Position numbers and translations under genes: made by a program. A DNA stretch of 64,000 nt from Haladaptatus salinisoli (GTDB lineage: Archaea > Halobacteriota > Halobacteria > Halobacteriales > Haladaptataceae): the NCBI RefSeq assembly GCF_020614375.1, contig NZ_CP085327.1, forward strand, positions 1,786,823 through 1,850,822, written 5' to 3'. The notes below the pieces were generated by a model. That model was not told the origin of the DNA. It did not search any database and was given only the letters and a program-made list of their open reading frames with translations. The number at the start of each line of letters is the position of its first letter. Positions within the stretch are counted from its first letter, which is position 1. Shown here one piece after another: positions 25,599 to 34,407 of this stretch.

Positions 25599-25622
25599 TC
25601 CAACGGAAATGGGAGGGGTCGT
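25599..25622 (+). repeat. Origin ORB-like element 5, degenerate
   Basis: CTCCAACGGAAATGGGAGGG followed by GTCG, 23 bases after element 4 and in the same orientation. The core is changed (GGAAATGGG), so binding may be weak. Confidence 0.5.
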
Positions 25623-25768
25623 CGACCGGAAACGGGCGGAGTCGTCGGCAGTACGTGAAACGAAACTCGGAAACGAGAACTCATCGCGGTGGCGGACATC
25701 ACCGCGAAATTCGGAGTCGATGACGAAAGGTGCAGTGACGAAAGTCGACTGGCCGCGCGAGGAACGAC

Positions 25769-25828
25769 GACGAAGCGAGGGGAGCGCTGACAAAGCGAGA
25801 GGAATGCCGACAAAGTGAGAGGAACGCC
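25769..25828 (+). repeat. Three 20-bp tandem repeats in the origin
   Basis: The second and third units are GACAAAGCGAGAGGAATGCC and GACAAAGTGAGAGGAACGCC; the first (25769-25788) is GACGAAGCGAGGGGAGCGCT. No protein frame explains them. Confidence 0.75.
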
Positions 25829-26156
25829 GGCAGAGAGTTCGCGCGGGTGAACCGAGGACGGCGCTGCGCTATTTCCACCTATTCGAGCGACGGAACGGCG
25901 ACGAAGCCGATCGGACACGACGACTCGATTTCGGCGAATCGAGTCGGGGGCTGCCGTGAATCGCGTCGAAAGTTCATTCGACGTGAAACCGAGGGCGGGA
26001 ACCGTATTTCGTCCTTCATTTCCCGAATGAGAAAGATTTTAATACTGTGCTCCACCTTTTGTTCATCTGCATCAACTGGACGCGCTGTCATTCTCCCGGG
26101 AACGATTCGGGACGTTCTTCCCGACGGTATCCCGTCTCTCTCCGCACAGCGCGATA

Positions 26157-26180
26157 ACTCCAGTGGAAACGAAGGGGTAG
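26157..26180 (+). repeat. Origin ORB-like element 6, at the orc1 start
   Basis: CTCCAGTGGAAACGAAGGGG followed by TAG, ending 10 bases before the orc1 start codon. Its position would let Orc1 repress its own gene, an inference from location. Confidence 0.75.
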
Positions 26181-26190
26181 TAGCCGACGA

Positions 26191-27681
26191 ATGCCAAACG
26201 AAAACACCGATCCACCGGACGAACCGGGCGACGCGACGAGCGGTTTCGAGGGCGTCGATCTGGACGACGTCGTGTTGGACGACGCGGACGAGGGCAATCA
26301 AGGGTTGTTCGACGATCTGCTCAGCGGTGAGCCTATCTTCGAGAACAAGGAAGTTCTCCGACCCTCGTACACGCCACACGAGCTTCCACACCGAAAAGAG
26401 CAGATCAACCGGATGGCGACCATCCTCGTCGCCGCGCTTCGGGGCGAGACCCCTTCGAATATCCTCATCTACGGGAAGACGGGAACCGGTAAAACGGCGA
26501 GCGCGAAGTTCGTCAGTCAGGAACTCGAACGAACGTCTTTGAAGTACGAGGTCCCCTGCGAGGTGGAGTACATCAACTGCGAGGTGACCGACACGCAGTA
26601 TCGCGTGCTCGCCCAACTCGCCAATAAGTTCATCGAGAACAACCACGTCGCCATCGAAGAACGCGTCGAGGAGTTGGAGGACATCCGAGACAGCACCGCT
26701 GCGGAACCCGCGCAGATAGCGAACACCGAGTTTTCCTCCGTCGAGGAGATAGACGAGCGAATCGGAGAACTCGAAGCCGACGCCGAGGAGATGGAGGCGG
26801 TTCCGATGACCGGGTGGCCGACCGACCGCGTGTACAACACCTTCTTCGAGGCCGTCGATTACCGGGAGCGAGTCGTCGTCATCATGCTGGACGAGATCGA
26901 CAAACTGGTCGAGAAGTCGGGCGACGACACGCTGTACAACCTCTCGCGAATGAACTCGGAACTGGAGAACTCGCGGGTGTCCATCATGGGTATCAGCAAC
27001 GACCTGAAGTTCACCGACTTCCTCGACCCCCGCGTCAAATCGAGCCTCGGCGAAGAGGAGATCGTCTTCCCGCCGTACGACGCGAACCAACTTCGGGACA
27101 TCCTCCAACACCGCGCCGACGTTGCGTTCAAACCGGACGCCCTGTCCGACGACGTGATTCCGCTGTGCGCCGCGTTCGCCGCGCAGGAACACGGTGACGC
27201 GCGGCGCGCGCTCGACCTCCTCCGCACCGCGGGCGAACTCGCCGAGCGCGACCAGGAAGAGCGCATCGAGGAAGTCCACGTCCGGAAAGCGCAGGACAAG
27301 ATAGAACTCGACCGCGTGGTCGAAGTCGTCCGAACGCTTCCGACGCAGTCGAAGCTCGTCCTCTTTTCCACCATCTCGCTCGAAAAGAACGGCGTTCGCA
27401 ACATCAACACGGGAGAGGTGTACAACGTCTACAAACACCTCTGCGACGAAATCGACGCCGACATCCTCACGCAGCGTCGCGTCACCGACCTCATCAGCGA
27501 ACTCGACATGCTCGGCATCGTCAACGCCGTCGTCGTCTCGAAGGGTCGCTACGGCCGCACGAAGGAGATCAGCCTCTCGGTTCCCATCGACGAAACCGAA
27601 GCCGTCCTCCGCTCGGACTCACGACTGGGCGACATCGACGATACGCAGCCGTTCATGCAGCAGGCGCGATTCGACAACTGA
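26191..27681 (+). CDS. orc1: Orc1/Cdc6 replication initiator
   Basis: AAA+ initiator of 496 residues that binds ORB elements, opens the origin and loads MCM. Visible are the acidic N-terminus, the ORC signature region VLRPSYTPHELPHR (56-69), Walker A GKTGTGKT (95-102), an acidic insert (IDERIGELEADAEEMEAVP), Walker B in VVIMLDEIDKL, sensor 1 in GISNDLKF, sensor 2 region HGDARRALDLLRTAGELA and a C-terminal winged helix (LVLFSTISLEKNG to LGIVNAVVVSKGRYGR). The gene adjoins the ORB cluster and points away from it. One ORB-like element lies 10 bases before the start. Confidence 0.97.
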   Translation: MPNENTDPPDEPGDATSGFEGVDLDDVVLDDADEGNQGLFDDLLSGEPIFENKEVLRPSYTPHELPHRKEQINRMATILVAALRGETPSNILIYGKTGTGKTASAKFVSQELERTSLKYEVPCEVEYINCEVTDTQYRVLAQLANKFIENNHVAIEERVEELEDIRDSTAAEPAQIANTEFSSVEEIDERIGELEADAEEMEAVPMTGWPTDRVYNTFFEAVDYRERVVVIMLDEIDKLVEKSGDDTLYNLSRMNSELENSRVSIMGISNDLKFTDFLDPRVKSSLGEEEIVFPPYDANQLRDILQHRADVAFKPDALSDDVIPLCAAFAAQEHGDARRALDLLRTAGELAERDQEERIEEVHVRKAQDKIELDRVVEVVRTLPTQSKLVLFSTISLEKNGVRNINTGEVYNVYKHLCDEIDADILTQRRVTDLISELDMLGIVNAVVVSKGRYGRTKEISLSVPIDETEAVLRSDSRLGDIDDTQPFMQQARFDN

Positions 27682-27698
27682 ACGCGAGAGTACCGGCG

Positions 27699-27722
27699 TT
27701 CTCCACTTGAAACGCTACCCTT
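27699..27722 (+). repeat. ORB-related motif, ACCCTT variant, copy 2
   Basis: CTCCACTTGAAACGCTACCC followed by TTCG, in the gap between the convergent 3' ends of orc1 and the ferredoxin gene. It shares the TACCCTT ending with the copies at 22051 and 42239. Confidence 0.6.
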
Positions 27723-27757
27723 CGGATGACGAAACTGCTCTCCGGAAGTTACCCTTC

Positions 27758-28000
27758 TCAGACGATTTGCTCGCCGTCGTCGTCGAACACTTTGATGGCG
27801 TCGACGGGACAGACCCGCGCGGCCATCTCGGCGTCGAATTCGGCGCCTTCCGGCACTTCGCGGACGAAGATGTCCTCCTCGGCCTCTTCGCTCTCCAGCA
27901 GGTCCGCCTTCCCTTCCTCGCGGTTTTCGACGAAGGCGTCCCACTCGGCGGTACACTGATACATCCCCGTGCACGTGTCGCGGTCGAACTCGATCCTCAT
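27758..28000 (-). CDS. Ferredoxin with a three-cysteine cluster motif
   Basis: An acidic 80-residue ferredoxin. The cluster ligands read as Cys10-x2-Met13-x2-Cys16 (DTCTGMYQC) and Cys64 in RVCPVDAI, so the second cysteine of the usual CxxCxxC...CP pattern is Met. This favours a [3Fe-4S] cluster or a [4Fe-4S] cluster with a non-cysteine ligand, as in some archaeal ferredoxins. Between the halves lies an acidic insert (ESEEAEEDIF). It is an electron carrier of unknown partner; it converges with orc1 and is divergent from hel308. Confidence 0.88.
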   Translation of the reverse strand: MRIEFDRDTCTGMYQCTAEWDAFVENREEGKADLLESEEAEEDIFVREVPEGAEFDAEMAARVCPVDAIKVFDDDGEQIV

Positions 28001-28119
28001 GCACGAACGTCGGTCGGGACGGGTGAAATGGTTGACGGAGCACCCGACAGTTTAAACCAGAAGACGCGCCAAACGGAGGTAATGACCGGACTCGCGGCAC
28101 GCGCGCGGGGTGAGCGCGC

Positions 28120-30381
28120 GTGAAAGTCGCAGACTTGACGGGACTGCCGGACGGCGTCCCCGAACACTTCGAAGCGCAAGGGATCGAGGAACTGTATCCG
28201 CCGCAGGCCGAAGCGGTCGAGGCGGGCATCACCGACGGCGAGAGCGTCGTCGCCAGCATACCGACCGCCAGCGGGAAGACGTTCATCGCCGAACTCGCGA
28301 TGCTCTCGAGCGTCGCCCGCGGCGGGAAAGCGCTCTACATCGTCCCGCTCCGCGCTCTCGCCAGCGAGAAGAAGGCCGAGTTCGAGGAGTTCGAACAGTA
28401 CGGCGTCTCCATCGGCGTCTCGACCGGAAACTATGACAGCGACGGCGATTGGCTCGCGACGAAGGACATCATCGTCGCCACGAGCGAGAAGGTGGACTCG
28501 CTGGTGCGGAACGGCGCGAAATGGGTGGACGACCTCTCCTGCGTCGTCGCGGACGAAGTCCACCTCGTCAACGACGCCCACCGCGGCCCGACGCTCGAAG
28601 TCACCCTCGCAAAACTCCGGCGCGTCAATCCCAACCTCCAGACCGTCGCGCTCTCCGCGACGGTCGGCAACGCCGACGAGATGGCCGACTGGCTGGACGC
28701 CACGCTGGTCGACTCGACGTGGCGACCAATCGACCTACGAAAGGGCGTCCTCTACGGACAGGCGCTCCACTTCGACGACGGTAGCCAGCGGGAACTCGCT
28801 CGCGGAAACGAGAAGGAGACCGCCGCCCTCGTCCGCGACACGCTCGGCGACGAGGGGTCGTCGCTCGTGTTCGTCAACTCCCGCCGGAACGCGGAGGCCT
28901 CCGCGAAACGACTCGCGGACGTGACGAAGACGCACCTGACTGACGAGGAGCGCCGCGAACTCGCGTCCGTCGCCGCCGAGATTCGGGACGTGAGCGACAC
29001 CGAGACGAGCGACGACCTCGCGGACGCCGTCGAGAAGGGAGCCGCGTTCCACCACGCGGGACTCGCCAGCGAACACCGTTCGCTCGTCGAGGACGCTTTC
29101 CGCGACCGCCTCGTGAAGGTCATCAGCGCGACCCCGACGCTCGCAGCGGGCGTGAACACGCCGAGCAGACGGGTCATCGTCCGCGATTGGCGACGCTACG
29201 ACGGCGACGTCGGCGGGATGCAACCGCTCGACGTGCTCGAAATCCACCAGATGTTCGGACGCGCGGGGCGGCCGGGACTCGACCCCTACGGCGAAGCGGT
29301 GCTCATCGCCAAGAGCCACGAGGAGCTACAGGAGCTGTTCGACCAGTACGTCTGGGCCGACCCCGAGCCCGTCTACTCGAAACTCGCCGCGGAACCCGCG
29401 CTCCGGACGCACATCCTCGCGACCGTCGCCTCCGGCTTCGCGGGGACGGAGGCGGAACTCCTCGACTTCCTCGAACGGACGCTCTACGCGACCCAGACCG
29501 ACGAAACCGGTCGCCTCGAAACGGTCTCCCGGAGGGTGCTCGAGTACCTCGAACGAAACGGATTCCTCGAGCGCGACGACCGTCTGCGGGCGACCGGTCT
29601 CGGCCACCGCGTCTCCCAGCTGTACCTCGACCCGATGAGCGCCGCCGAGATTATCGACGGCCTTCGCGCGACGGAGGGGAAACCGACCGCACTCGGTCTC
29701 TACCACCTCGTCTCGCGTACGCCGGACATGTATCAGCTCTACCTGCGGTCGGGCGACCGCGAGCGATACACGGAGATCGCCTACGAGCGCGAGCGAGAGT
29801 TCCTCGGCTCGATGCCGTCCGAGTTCGAAGACCACGCCTTCGAGGATTGGCTCTCGGCGTTGAAGACCGCCCGCCTGTTGGAAGACTGGGCGAGCGAACT
29901 GGACGAAGACCGAATCACCGAGCGATACGCCATCGGTCCCGGCGACATCCGCGGGAAGGTCGATACGGCGGAGTGGCTGTTGAACGCGGCAGAGCGACTC
30001 ACCGCGGAACTCCAGCGCGACGAGGCCGAGGGCATCCCGTCGGAGACGACGACTGCCGTCCGCGAAGCGCGAAAGCGGGTCGAGTACGGCGTCGAAGAGG
30101 AACTCCTCGACCTCGCGGGGATTCGAAACGTCGGTCGAAAGCGCGCCCGACGCCTGTACGAGGTCGGTATCAAATCGCGAGCCGACCTCCGCGAGGCGGA
30201 CAAATCCGTCGTCCTCGGCGCGCTCCGCGGCAGGCGAAAGACGACCGAGACGATTCTCGAAAACGTCGGGCGGCAAGACCCATCGCTGGACGGCGTCGAG
30301 GCGGACGCGGACGCGAAAGCGAGCGCGACGACCGAATCGTCGGCGGACGGCGGGCAACAGAGTCTCGGTGATTTCGAATGA
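28120..30381 (+). CDS. hel308: ATP-dependent DNA helicase Hel308
   Basis: Ski2-like superfamily 2 helicase of 753 residues, acting with 3'-5' polarity at stalled replication forks. Motifs in order: Q-motif-like region [12 protein letters not shown], Walker [10 protein letters not shown] (46-54), motif Ia [13 protein letters not shown] (145-148), motif [11 protein letters not shown], motif [14 protein letters not shown], motif [16 protein letters not shown], motif [12 protein letters not shown]; then winged helix, ratchet and a C-terminal helix-hairpin-helix ([17 protein letters not shown]). Starts at GTG 28120 ([10 protein letters not shown]). The stop overlaps the start of cgi121, so the two are translated together. 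Confidence 0.96.
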   Translation: MKVADLTGLPDGVPEHFEAQGIEELYPPQAEAVEAGITDGESVVASIPTASGKTFIAELAMLSSVARGGKALYIVPLRALASEKKAEFEEFEQYGVSIGVSTGNYDSDGDWLATKDIIVATSEKVDSLVRNGAKWVDDLSCVVADEVHLVNDAHRGPTLEVTLAKLRRVNPNLQTVALSATVGNADEMADWLDATLVDSTWRPIDLRKGVLYGQALHFDDGSQRELARGNEKETAALVRDTLGDEGSSLVFVNSRRNAEASAKRLADVTKTHLTDEERRELASVAAEIRDVSDTETSDDLADAVEKGAAFHHAGLASEHRSLVEDAFRDRLVKVISATPTLAAGVNTPSRRVIVRDWRRYDGDVGGMQPLDVLEIHQMFGRAGRPGLDPYGEAVLIAKSHEELQELFDQYVWADPEPVYSKLAAEPALRTHILATVASGFAGTEAELLDFLERTLYATQTDETGRLETVSRRVLEYLERNGFLERDDRLRATGLGHRVSQLYLDPMSAAEIIDGLRATEGKPTALGLYHLVSRTPDMYQLYLRSGDRERYTEIAYEREREFLGSMPSEFEDHAFEDWLSALKTARLLEDWASELDEDRITERYAIGPGDIRGKVDTAEWLLNAAERLTAELQRDEAEGIPSETTTAVREARKRVEYGVEEELLDLAGIRNVGRKRARRLYEVGIKSRADLREADKSVVLGALRGRRKTTETILENVGRQDPSLDGVEADADAKASATTESSADGGQQSLGDFE

Positions 30382-30884
30382 GACTGGTCGAGGGGCGGGC
30401 GAACATCGACGACCTCGATAGCTTTCTCACCCGACTGGGAGCCATCGGCGAAGAGTTCGACTGCGCGGTACAGGCGTTCGACGCGCGCTACGTGGTCGGT
30501 CGAGAACACCTCGAATCGGCGGTCGAACACGCGAATCGCGCGTTCGACCGCGGGGAGAACGTCGCCCGCGACCCGGCGGTCGAAATCCTGTTGTACGCCG
30601 CCGGTCGCCGCCAGATAAATCAGGCGCTCGAAATGGGCGTCTCGGAGGGCGAACGACCCGTCGTCGTCGCGGTCGACGGCGGACGAGAGGGGGACGACGA
30701 GAGAGAGGCGCACGCCGCGAAGGAAGTCGCGACTCTCCTCGAACCCGGCGAGGCGCTCGGCCAACCAGATCGCGAACGCGTGTTCGAGTTCTTCGACATC
30801 TCAGAGCGGGAGTTGGCCGCCACCGGTACCGCGCTCACCGACCTCGTCTGCGAACGCGTCGCCCTGCTCGAAGTCGAGAAGTGA
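30378..30884 (+). CDS. cgi121: KEOPS complex subunit Cgi121
   Basis: A 168-residue protein with the Cgi121 pattern: an N-terminal [13 protein letters not shown], the helical [16 protein letters not shown], the conserved [19 protein letters not shown] segment and a C-terminal [13 protein letters not shown]. Cgi121 binds tRNA 3' ends and helps the KEOPS complex make t6A37. ATGA overlap with hel308 means coupled translation; the link between a fork helicase and a tRNA modification subunit is common in haloarchaea but not explained by sequence. An acidic loop ([16 protein letters not shown]) is an insertion. Confidence 0.9.
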   Translation: MRLVEGRANIDDLDSFLTRLGAIGEEFDCAVQAFDARYVVGREHLESAVEHANRAFDRGENVARDPAVEILLYAAGRRQINQALEMGVSEGERPVVVAVDGGREGDDEREAHAAKEVATLLEPGEALGQPDRERVFEFFDISERELAATGTALTDLVCERVALLEVEK

Positions 30885-30976
30885 TCGAGCGCCGCTACTG
30901 ACAGTCGGGAAGTGCCGTCGCGGAACGATTGTGGCGGGCCGGTACGGATTTCCGACGTCCGGACGTACGTCCTTCC

Positions 30977-31357
30977 ATGCCCCGAGACGACCACAACGCC
31001 GAGGACGTGATGGACAGCGCCCGCGAGCGACAGCACGAGCGCGCGGAGAGCGTCGAAGATATGCTCGGGCAGGCGGGCGAGATGCTCGACGAGCATAAGT
31101 ATCCCACGACGAGCGAGGAACTCGCGGCGGAGTACGGCGACCAGCAACTCGACCTGCCGAACGAGACGGAGTCGCTGGGGAGCGTCTTCGACCGCCTCGT
31201 GGACGAACGGTTCGAATCCGCGGACGAAGCCCGCGAAGCGGTGTACAACGAAGTGACCGGCGAGGCGAGCGGGATGGAAGAGTACAACGACGAGCGGGCG
31301 TTGAGGGAGTTGGACGACGCCGAGACCGACGAGGAGTCGGAGACGAGCGGACGGTAG
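30977..31357 (+). CDS. DUF5789-like acidic protein
   Basis: A 126-residue very acidic protein, start MPRDDHNAEDV. The middle (YPTTSEELAAEYGDQQLDLP, ETESLGSVFDRLVDERFESA) resembles the haloarchaeal DUF5789 family, which I recall by pattern and cannot check here. The product is soluble and helical. It follows cgi121 by 92 bases on the same strand. The function is unknown. Confidence 0.72.
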   Translation: MPRDDHNAEDVMDSARERQHERAESVEDMLGQAGEMLDEHKYPTTSEELAAEYGDQQLDLPNETESLGSVFDRLVDERFESADEAREAVYNEVTGEASGMEEYNDERALRELDDAETDEESETSGR

Positions 31358-31366
31358 CCGTCGTCG

Positions 31367-31393
31367 GTTCCAGTCGAAACGAAGGGGTTGGGG
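31367..31393 (+). repeat. ORB-like element between convergent genes
   Basis: GTTCCAGTCGAAACGAAGGG followed by GTTGGGG, between the 3' ends of the DUF5789-like gene and the short-chain dehydrogenase gene. This copy agrees with the origin elements at nearly all core positions. Confidence 0.75.
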
Positions 31394-31422
31394 AATTTCG
31401 TTTCGCTATCTCCGGAAAACCG

Positions 31423-32199
31423 TCACGACCGACTCCCCCACCCGAACGCCAGCCAGCCGCCGTCGGCGTGGAGCACTTCGCCCGTCACGAAGTGGTTCCC
31501 TTCGGCGAGGAAACGCGCACAGTTCGCGATCTCCTCCACGGAGCCGAATCGACCGAGCGGCGTCCTGTCGACGACGTCGTCCTCGTCGAACCCGATTTGG
31601 TCTTGCGCCTCGTCGACCATCTCGGTTCGGATGTAACCGGGCGCGATGGCGTTGACGTGGATGTCGTGCTCGGCCCACTCCACCGCGAGACAGCGCGTGA
31701 GATTGTTCACGCCGCCCTTCGACGTGTTGTAGGGGGTTCGCCCCGTCTGTCCCTGTTCGCCCATCATGCTCGATATGTTGACGATGTGCCCCCCGGAGCC
31801 CTGTTCGATCATCCGCTTCCCGGCCAGTTGCGCCCCGTAGAACGTTCCGGTCAGGTTCACGTCCAGGACCGTCCGCCAGTCCTCGGGGGTGATCTCCTCC
31901 GCGGGGCCCCGAACGTTGATCCCGGCGTTGTTGACCATGACGTCCAGCGACCCGAACTCCTCGACGGCGGCGTCGACCAACGCCCGGACCGACTCGTAGT
32001 CGGTCACGTCCGCCTCGACGGGCAGGACGGTTCCGGCGTCGGCGTCGATGGCTTCCGCCGCGCTCACCGCTCGCTCCCGCGACCGCGAGTTCAGGACGAC
32101 GTTCGCTCCGCGTTGCGCGAACTCGCGTGCGATTCCCTTTCCGATACCGCTGCTCGACCCGGTGACGATGGCGGTCTTCCCGCCCAGTTCGCTCTGCAT
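31423..32199 (-). CDS. Short-chain dehydrogenase/reductase (FabG-like)
   Basis: NAD(P)-dependent oxidoreductase of 258 residues. The cofactor motif is TGSSSGIGKGIAREFAQRG (residues about 13-31), the NNAG motif is VNNAGINVRG, the catalytic serine lies in NISSMMGE, the Tyr-x3-Lys pair in PYNTSKGG, and the late IAPGYIRTEM is typical. It resembles 3-oxoacyl-ACP reductase or glucose 1-dehydrogenase type enzymes; the substrate is not predictable. Its start is only 86 bases from the left att repeat of the island, so its promoter adjoins the island edge. Confidence 0.92.
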   Translation of the reverse strand: MQSELGGKTAIVTGSSSGIGKGIAREFAQRGANVVLNSRSRERAVSAAEAIDADAGTVLPVEADVTDYESVRALVDAAVEEFGSLDVMVNNAGINVRGPAEEITPEDWRTVLDVNLTGTFYGAQLAGKRMIEQGSGGHIVNISSMMGEQGQTGRTPYNTSKGGVNNLTRCLAVEWAEHDIHVNAIAPGYIRTEMVDEAQDQIGFDEDDVVDRTPLGRFGSVEEIANCARFLAEGNHFVTGEVLHADGGWLAFGWGSRS

Positions 32200-32284
32200 A
32201 CGGGATGGTGATACTCGCGGGATTTCGTTCTTCGGATGTGGTGACGAGTCGGTGCCGAACGCTAACGAAAATGAAAATCGAAGG

Positions 32285-32300
32285 ATAGTCCCACACGGAT
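32285..32300. repeat. Left attachment-site repeat of the tRNA-Gln island
   Basis: ATAGTCCCACACGGAT is a perfect copy of 37577-37592, which is the 3' end of tRNA-Gln plus one flanking base. The match ends exactly at 16 bases on both sides (G/T mismatch before, A/T after). This is the layout expected when an element integrates by tyrosine recombinase at a tRNA 3' end. Confidence 0.85.
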
Positions 32301-32348
32301 AGCTACGCAGTGTCCCCGTTCACGGACGCCGCTGCTGAGTATCGCCCG

Positions 32349-33104
32349 CTATCTTCTCAGACCGAGCGAGTCCGCGCCGACTCGCTCACGCGTCCGGCGG
32401 TATTCCTTGAGGTCCGTGATTCGCATATGTGCTTGCCCGAGCGTGAATATCGGACGCGCTGGCGTCGGAACGCCGCCGATCGTCGGATTCGTCTCAAGCC
32501 GTACTGGCTCGCCGAGAGATCGACCGTCTAGCACCGCTTCTGCGGTGTCGATGAAGAATATCTGTTCCGGCATGATGACGGTCTCGTGCCCGGTCGGTGA
32601 GGTGAACGAGAGACGGATGTCGCCCATGCCGAGAAGCCGCTTCGCTATCAACTCTCGCGCACGAAGCAGTGGACTGGCCCTCCACGACCAAAGCGGCAAC
32701 GACGCGCTCACCGCGTTCAATCCTCGGAGAAGCGGTGACGCTCTCATCGACATCGTCCACTTGAGTTGTGGTTCGTCCATTTCGACCCGCAATTCGTTCG
32801 GACCGGTCCAGGTGACGTCGACGCTCGCGAGGTCGGCTCGCTCGAGTACCGGTTTCCAGTACCGCGGACACGTCGTATCGAGGGAGGGCCCATCGTTGAA
32901 CATCGACCACTCGCCCTCGGGCGTTCGGTGCCAGACTGACACCCACGGGGTAAAATCGCTTTGCGGCCAAACCCGTAAACCGAGTAGATCGCCCGACGAG
33001 AACGGGAGTTCCAGCACGGCATAACCGCGCACGTGTTCGTGGTCGGGCCACGGAGATGTCCCGCTCTGGGTCTTGACAGCGCTCGCTTTCCCCGCTAGAT
33101 TCAT
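32349..33104 (-). CDS. Unidentified 251-residue island protein
   Basis: I do not recognise this protein. It is soluble, 251 residues, rich in Trp and Pro, with many short beta-like stretches: GYAVLELPFSSGDLLGLRVW, PWVSVWHRTPEGEWSMFNDG, VTWTGPNELRVEMDEP, RLLGMGDIRLSFTSPTGHE. Charge is nearly balanced rather than strongly acidic, unlike chromosomal neighbours, which points to a non-halophilic donor. It lies 69 bases downstream of the first methyltransferase on the same strand and is the last gene before the left att repeat. A lipocalin-like or carbohydrate-binding fold is possible but is a guess. Confidence 0.7.
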   Translation of the reverse strand: MNLAGKASAVKTQSGTSPWPDHEHVRGYAVLELPFSSGDLLGLRVWPQSDFTPWVSVWHRTPEGEWSMFNDGPSLDTTCPRYWKPVLERADLASVDVTWTGPNELRVEMDEPQLKWTMSMRASPLLRGLNAVSASLPLWSWRASPLLRARELIAKRLLGMGDIRLSFTSPTGHETVIMPEQIFFIDTAEAVLDGRSLGEPVRLETNPTIGGVPTPARPIFTLGQAHMRITDLKEYRRTRERVGADSLGLRR

Positions 33105-33173
33105 CGGTGTACCTCGTTCATCTCTGCGGTCGGTCTGTCGCGCCCTTGTCGGTCTGCGGTCGGAGCGTCATCG

Positions 33174-34250
33174 TCACGGTTTGGCTTCGAGTATTAGATT
33201 GAACGGCGTCTCCGCGGCCCGGCGGAAGCGCGTGAAGCCGCCTTCAGTGACAACCTTGCGCAGCCGCGCCTCGCCAGCTTGCGCCCCCAGTGCCGGGTCT
33301 GCTCCTTGATCGAGCGAATTCGGCGTACAGAACATCGTCGAAAAGCCGTAAAACACCCGACCCACTGGATTTAGGTTGTCCTCGACCCGATCGGCGGCGA
33401 ACGGTTCGACCAGCATCCAAGTGCCGATTTCGGCGAGCGTCTCCCGGACGTGCGCCGCAACGCCGACCGGATCACCCATGTCGTGGTAGCAGTCGAACAT
33501 CGTCACCACGTCGTAGTCGACTCCGTTGTACTCCTTCGCGGTCGCCACCTCGAAGCTGACGCGATCAGCGACACCGGCCTCTTCTGCTCGTTCGCGTGCG
33601 ACGTCGATCGAGTCCTCGTGGTAGTCGATGCCGACGAACGTCGAGTTGGGGTAGGCTTCGGCCATGATGATCGTCGATGCACCGTGACCACAGCCGACGT
33701 CGGCGACGCGCCCACCCTGTTCCAGCTTCGCGTCCACCCCGTCAAGGGCGGGAATCCATTCGCTCACCAGACTGGCCGCGTAGCTGGGCTTGTAGAAGCG
33801 TTCCGTGGCGGAGAACAGCTTCGGGTGGTGTTCGTGCCACCCGACCCCCTCGCCAGTCCGGAAGGCCGCCTCGATGTCGTCTTGGACTGCTGCGATGACG
33901 GTGTTGGTTCCCTGGAAGCCGCCGAGCATGAACGCCGGACTGTCCTCGTCAGCCAACACGAGCGCCTGCTCGGGGGTGAGACTATAGTTCTCCGTCCCGG
34001 GATCGTAGGTCACGTACCCCCCGGCGGCCTGCGAGCGCAACCACTCGCGGACGTAGCGTTCGTGCGTACTGGTTCGCTCAGCCAGTTCCGCTGGTTCGAG
34101 CGGCCCAGCATCGGCCAAGGTCGCGTAGAGACCGAGTCTGTCGCCAATCTCGGCTAGCGCGGTCTGGAACGTCCCCCCGAGGTCGTTCACGGCAGTCCCG
34201 ACGAGGTCGTTCAGCTGTTCTTCGTCGACGGTTGGTTCTTCGGTAGACAT
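33174..34250 (-). CDS. SAM-dependent methyltransferase with N-terminal winged helix
   Basis: A 358-residue class I methyltransferase. Residues about 20-100 form a winged-helix dimerisation-type domain (ALAEIGDRLGLYATLADAGP, ELAERTSTHERYVREWLRSQ), then motif I VADVGCGHGAST, motif II FVGIDYHEDS, motif III-like VTMFDCYHDMGDP. This domain order is that of the Rv2258c-like and O-methyltransferase groups acting on small molecules. It follows a FilR1-type regulator gene by 157 bases on the same strand. The substrate is unknown; a secondary metabolite or a xenobiotic is plausible given the island. Confidence 0.87.
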   Translation of the reverse strand: MSTEEPTVDEEQLNDLVGTAVNDLGGTFQTALAEIGDRLGLYATLADAGPLEPAELAERTSTHERYVREWLRSQAAGGYVTYDPGTENYSLTPEQALVLADEDSPAFMLGGFQGTNTVIAAVQDDIEAAFRTGEGVGWHEHHPKLFSATERFYKPSYAASLVSEWIPALDGVDAKLEQGGRVADVGCGHGASTIIMAEAYPNSTFVGIDYHEDSIDVARERAEEAGVADRVSFEVATAKEYNGVDYDVVTMFDCYHDMGDPVGVAAHVRETLAEIGTWMLVEPFAADRVEDNLNPVGRVFYGFSTMFCTPNSLDQGADPALGAQAGEARLRKVVTEGGFTRFRRAAETPFNLILEAKP

Positions 34251-34407
34251 GGTTTGTGTGTCTTTCAGCGTCGTGTCGCTGATGTTCGGCGACGCGCCTC
34301 CCGCAGAAAATCAGTACGGTCTGGACAGGAATGTAAATTCCTAGTGAAATCAGTTCACGCGATGAAAGTAGCCATCAGTATAGCGACACCAGACCGGAGC
34401 AGGCCGG

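Larger units (their letters stand above)
24506..26190. other. Predicted chromosomal replication origin (oriC)
   Basis: About 1.7 kb without a supported gene between the divergent arvABC operon and orc1. It contains six ORB-like elements: 24779-24802 (+), 25216-25239 (-), 25399-25422 (+), 25551-25576 (+), 25599-25622 (+, degenerate) and 26157-26180 (+), plus 11-bp tandem repeats at 25012-25055, 20-bp tandem repeats at 25769-25828 and a repeated GGCGGTTGA at 24871, 24899 and 24918. AT-rich stretches that could unwind are at about 25310-25365 and 26015-26075. ORB elements next to orc1 are the established signature of haloarchaeal origins. ORFs inside are basic or low-complexity and look spurious. 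Confidence 0.85.

Noticed and set aside
25104..25658. Open frames of 100-180 codons inside the origin region, on both strands.
   Set aside because: They run through ORB elements and tandem repeats, are basic and lack motifs; the region is better explained as a non-coding origin.
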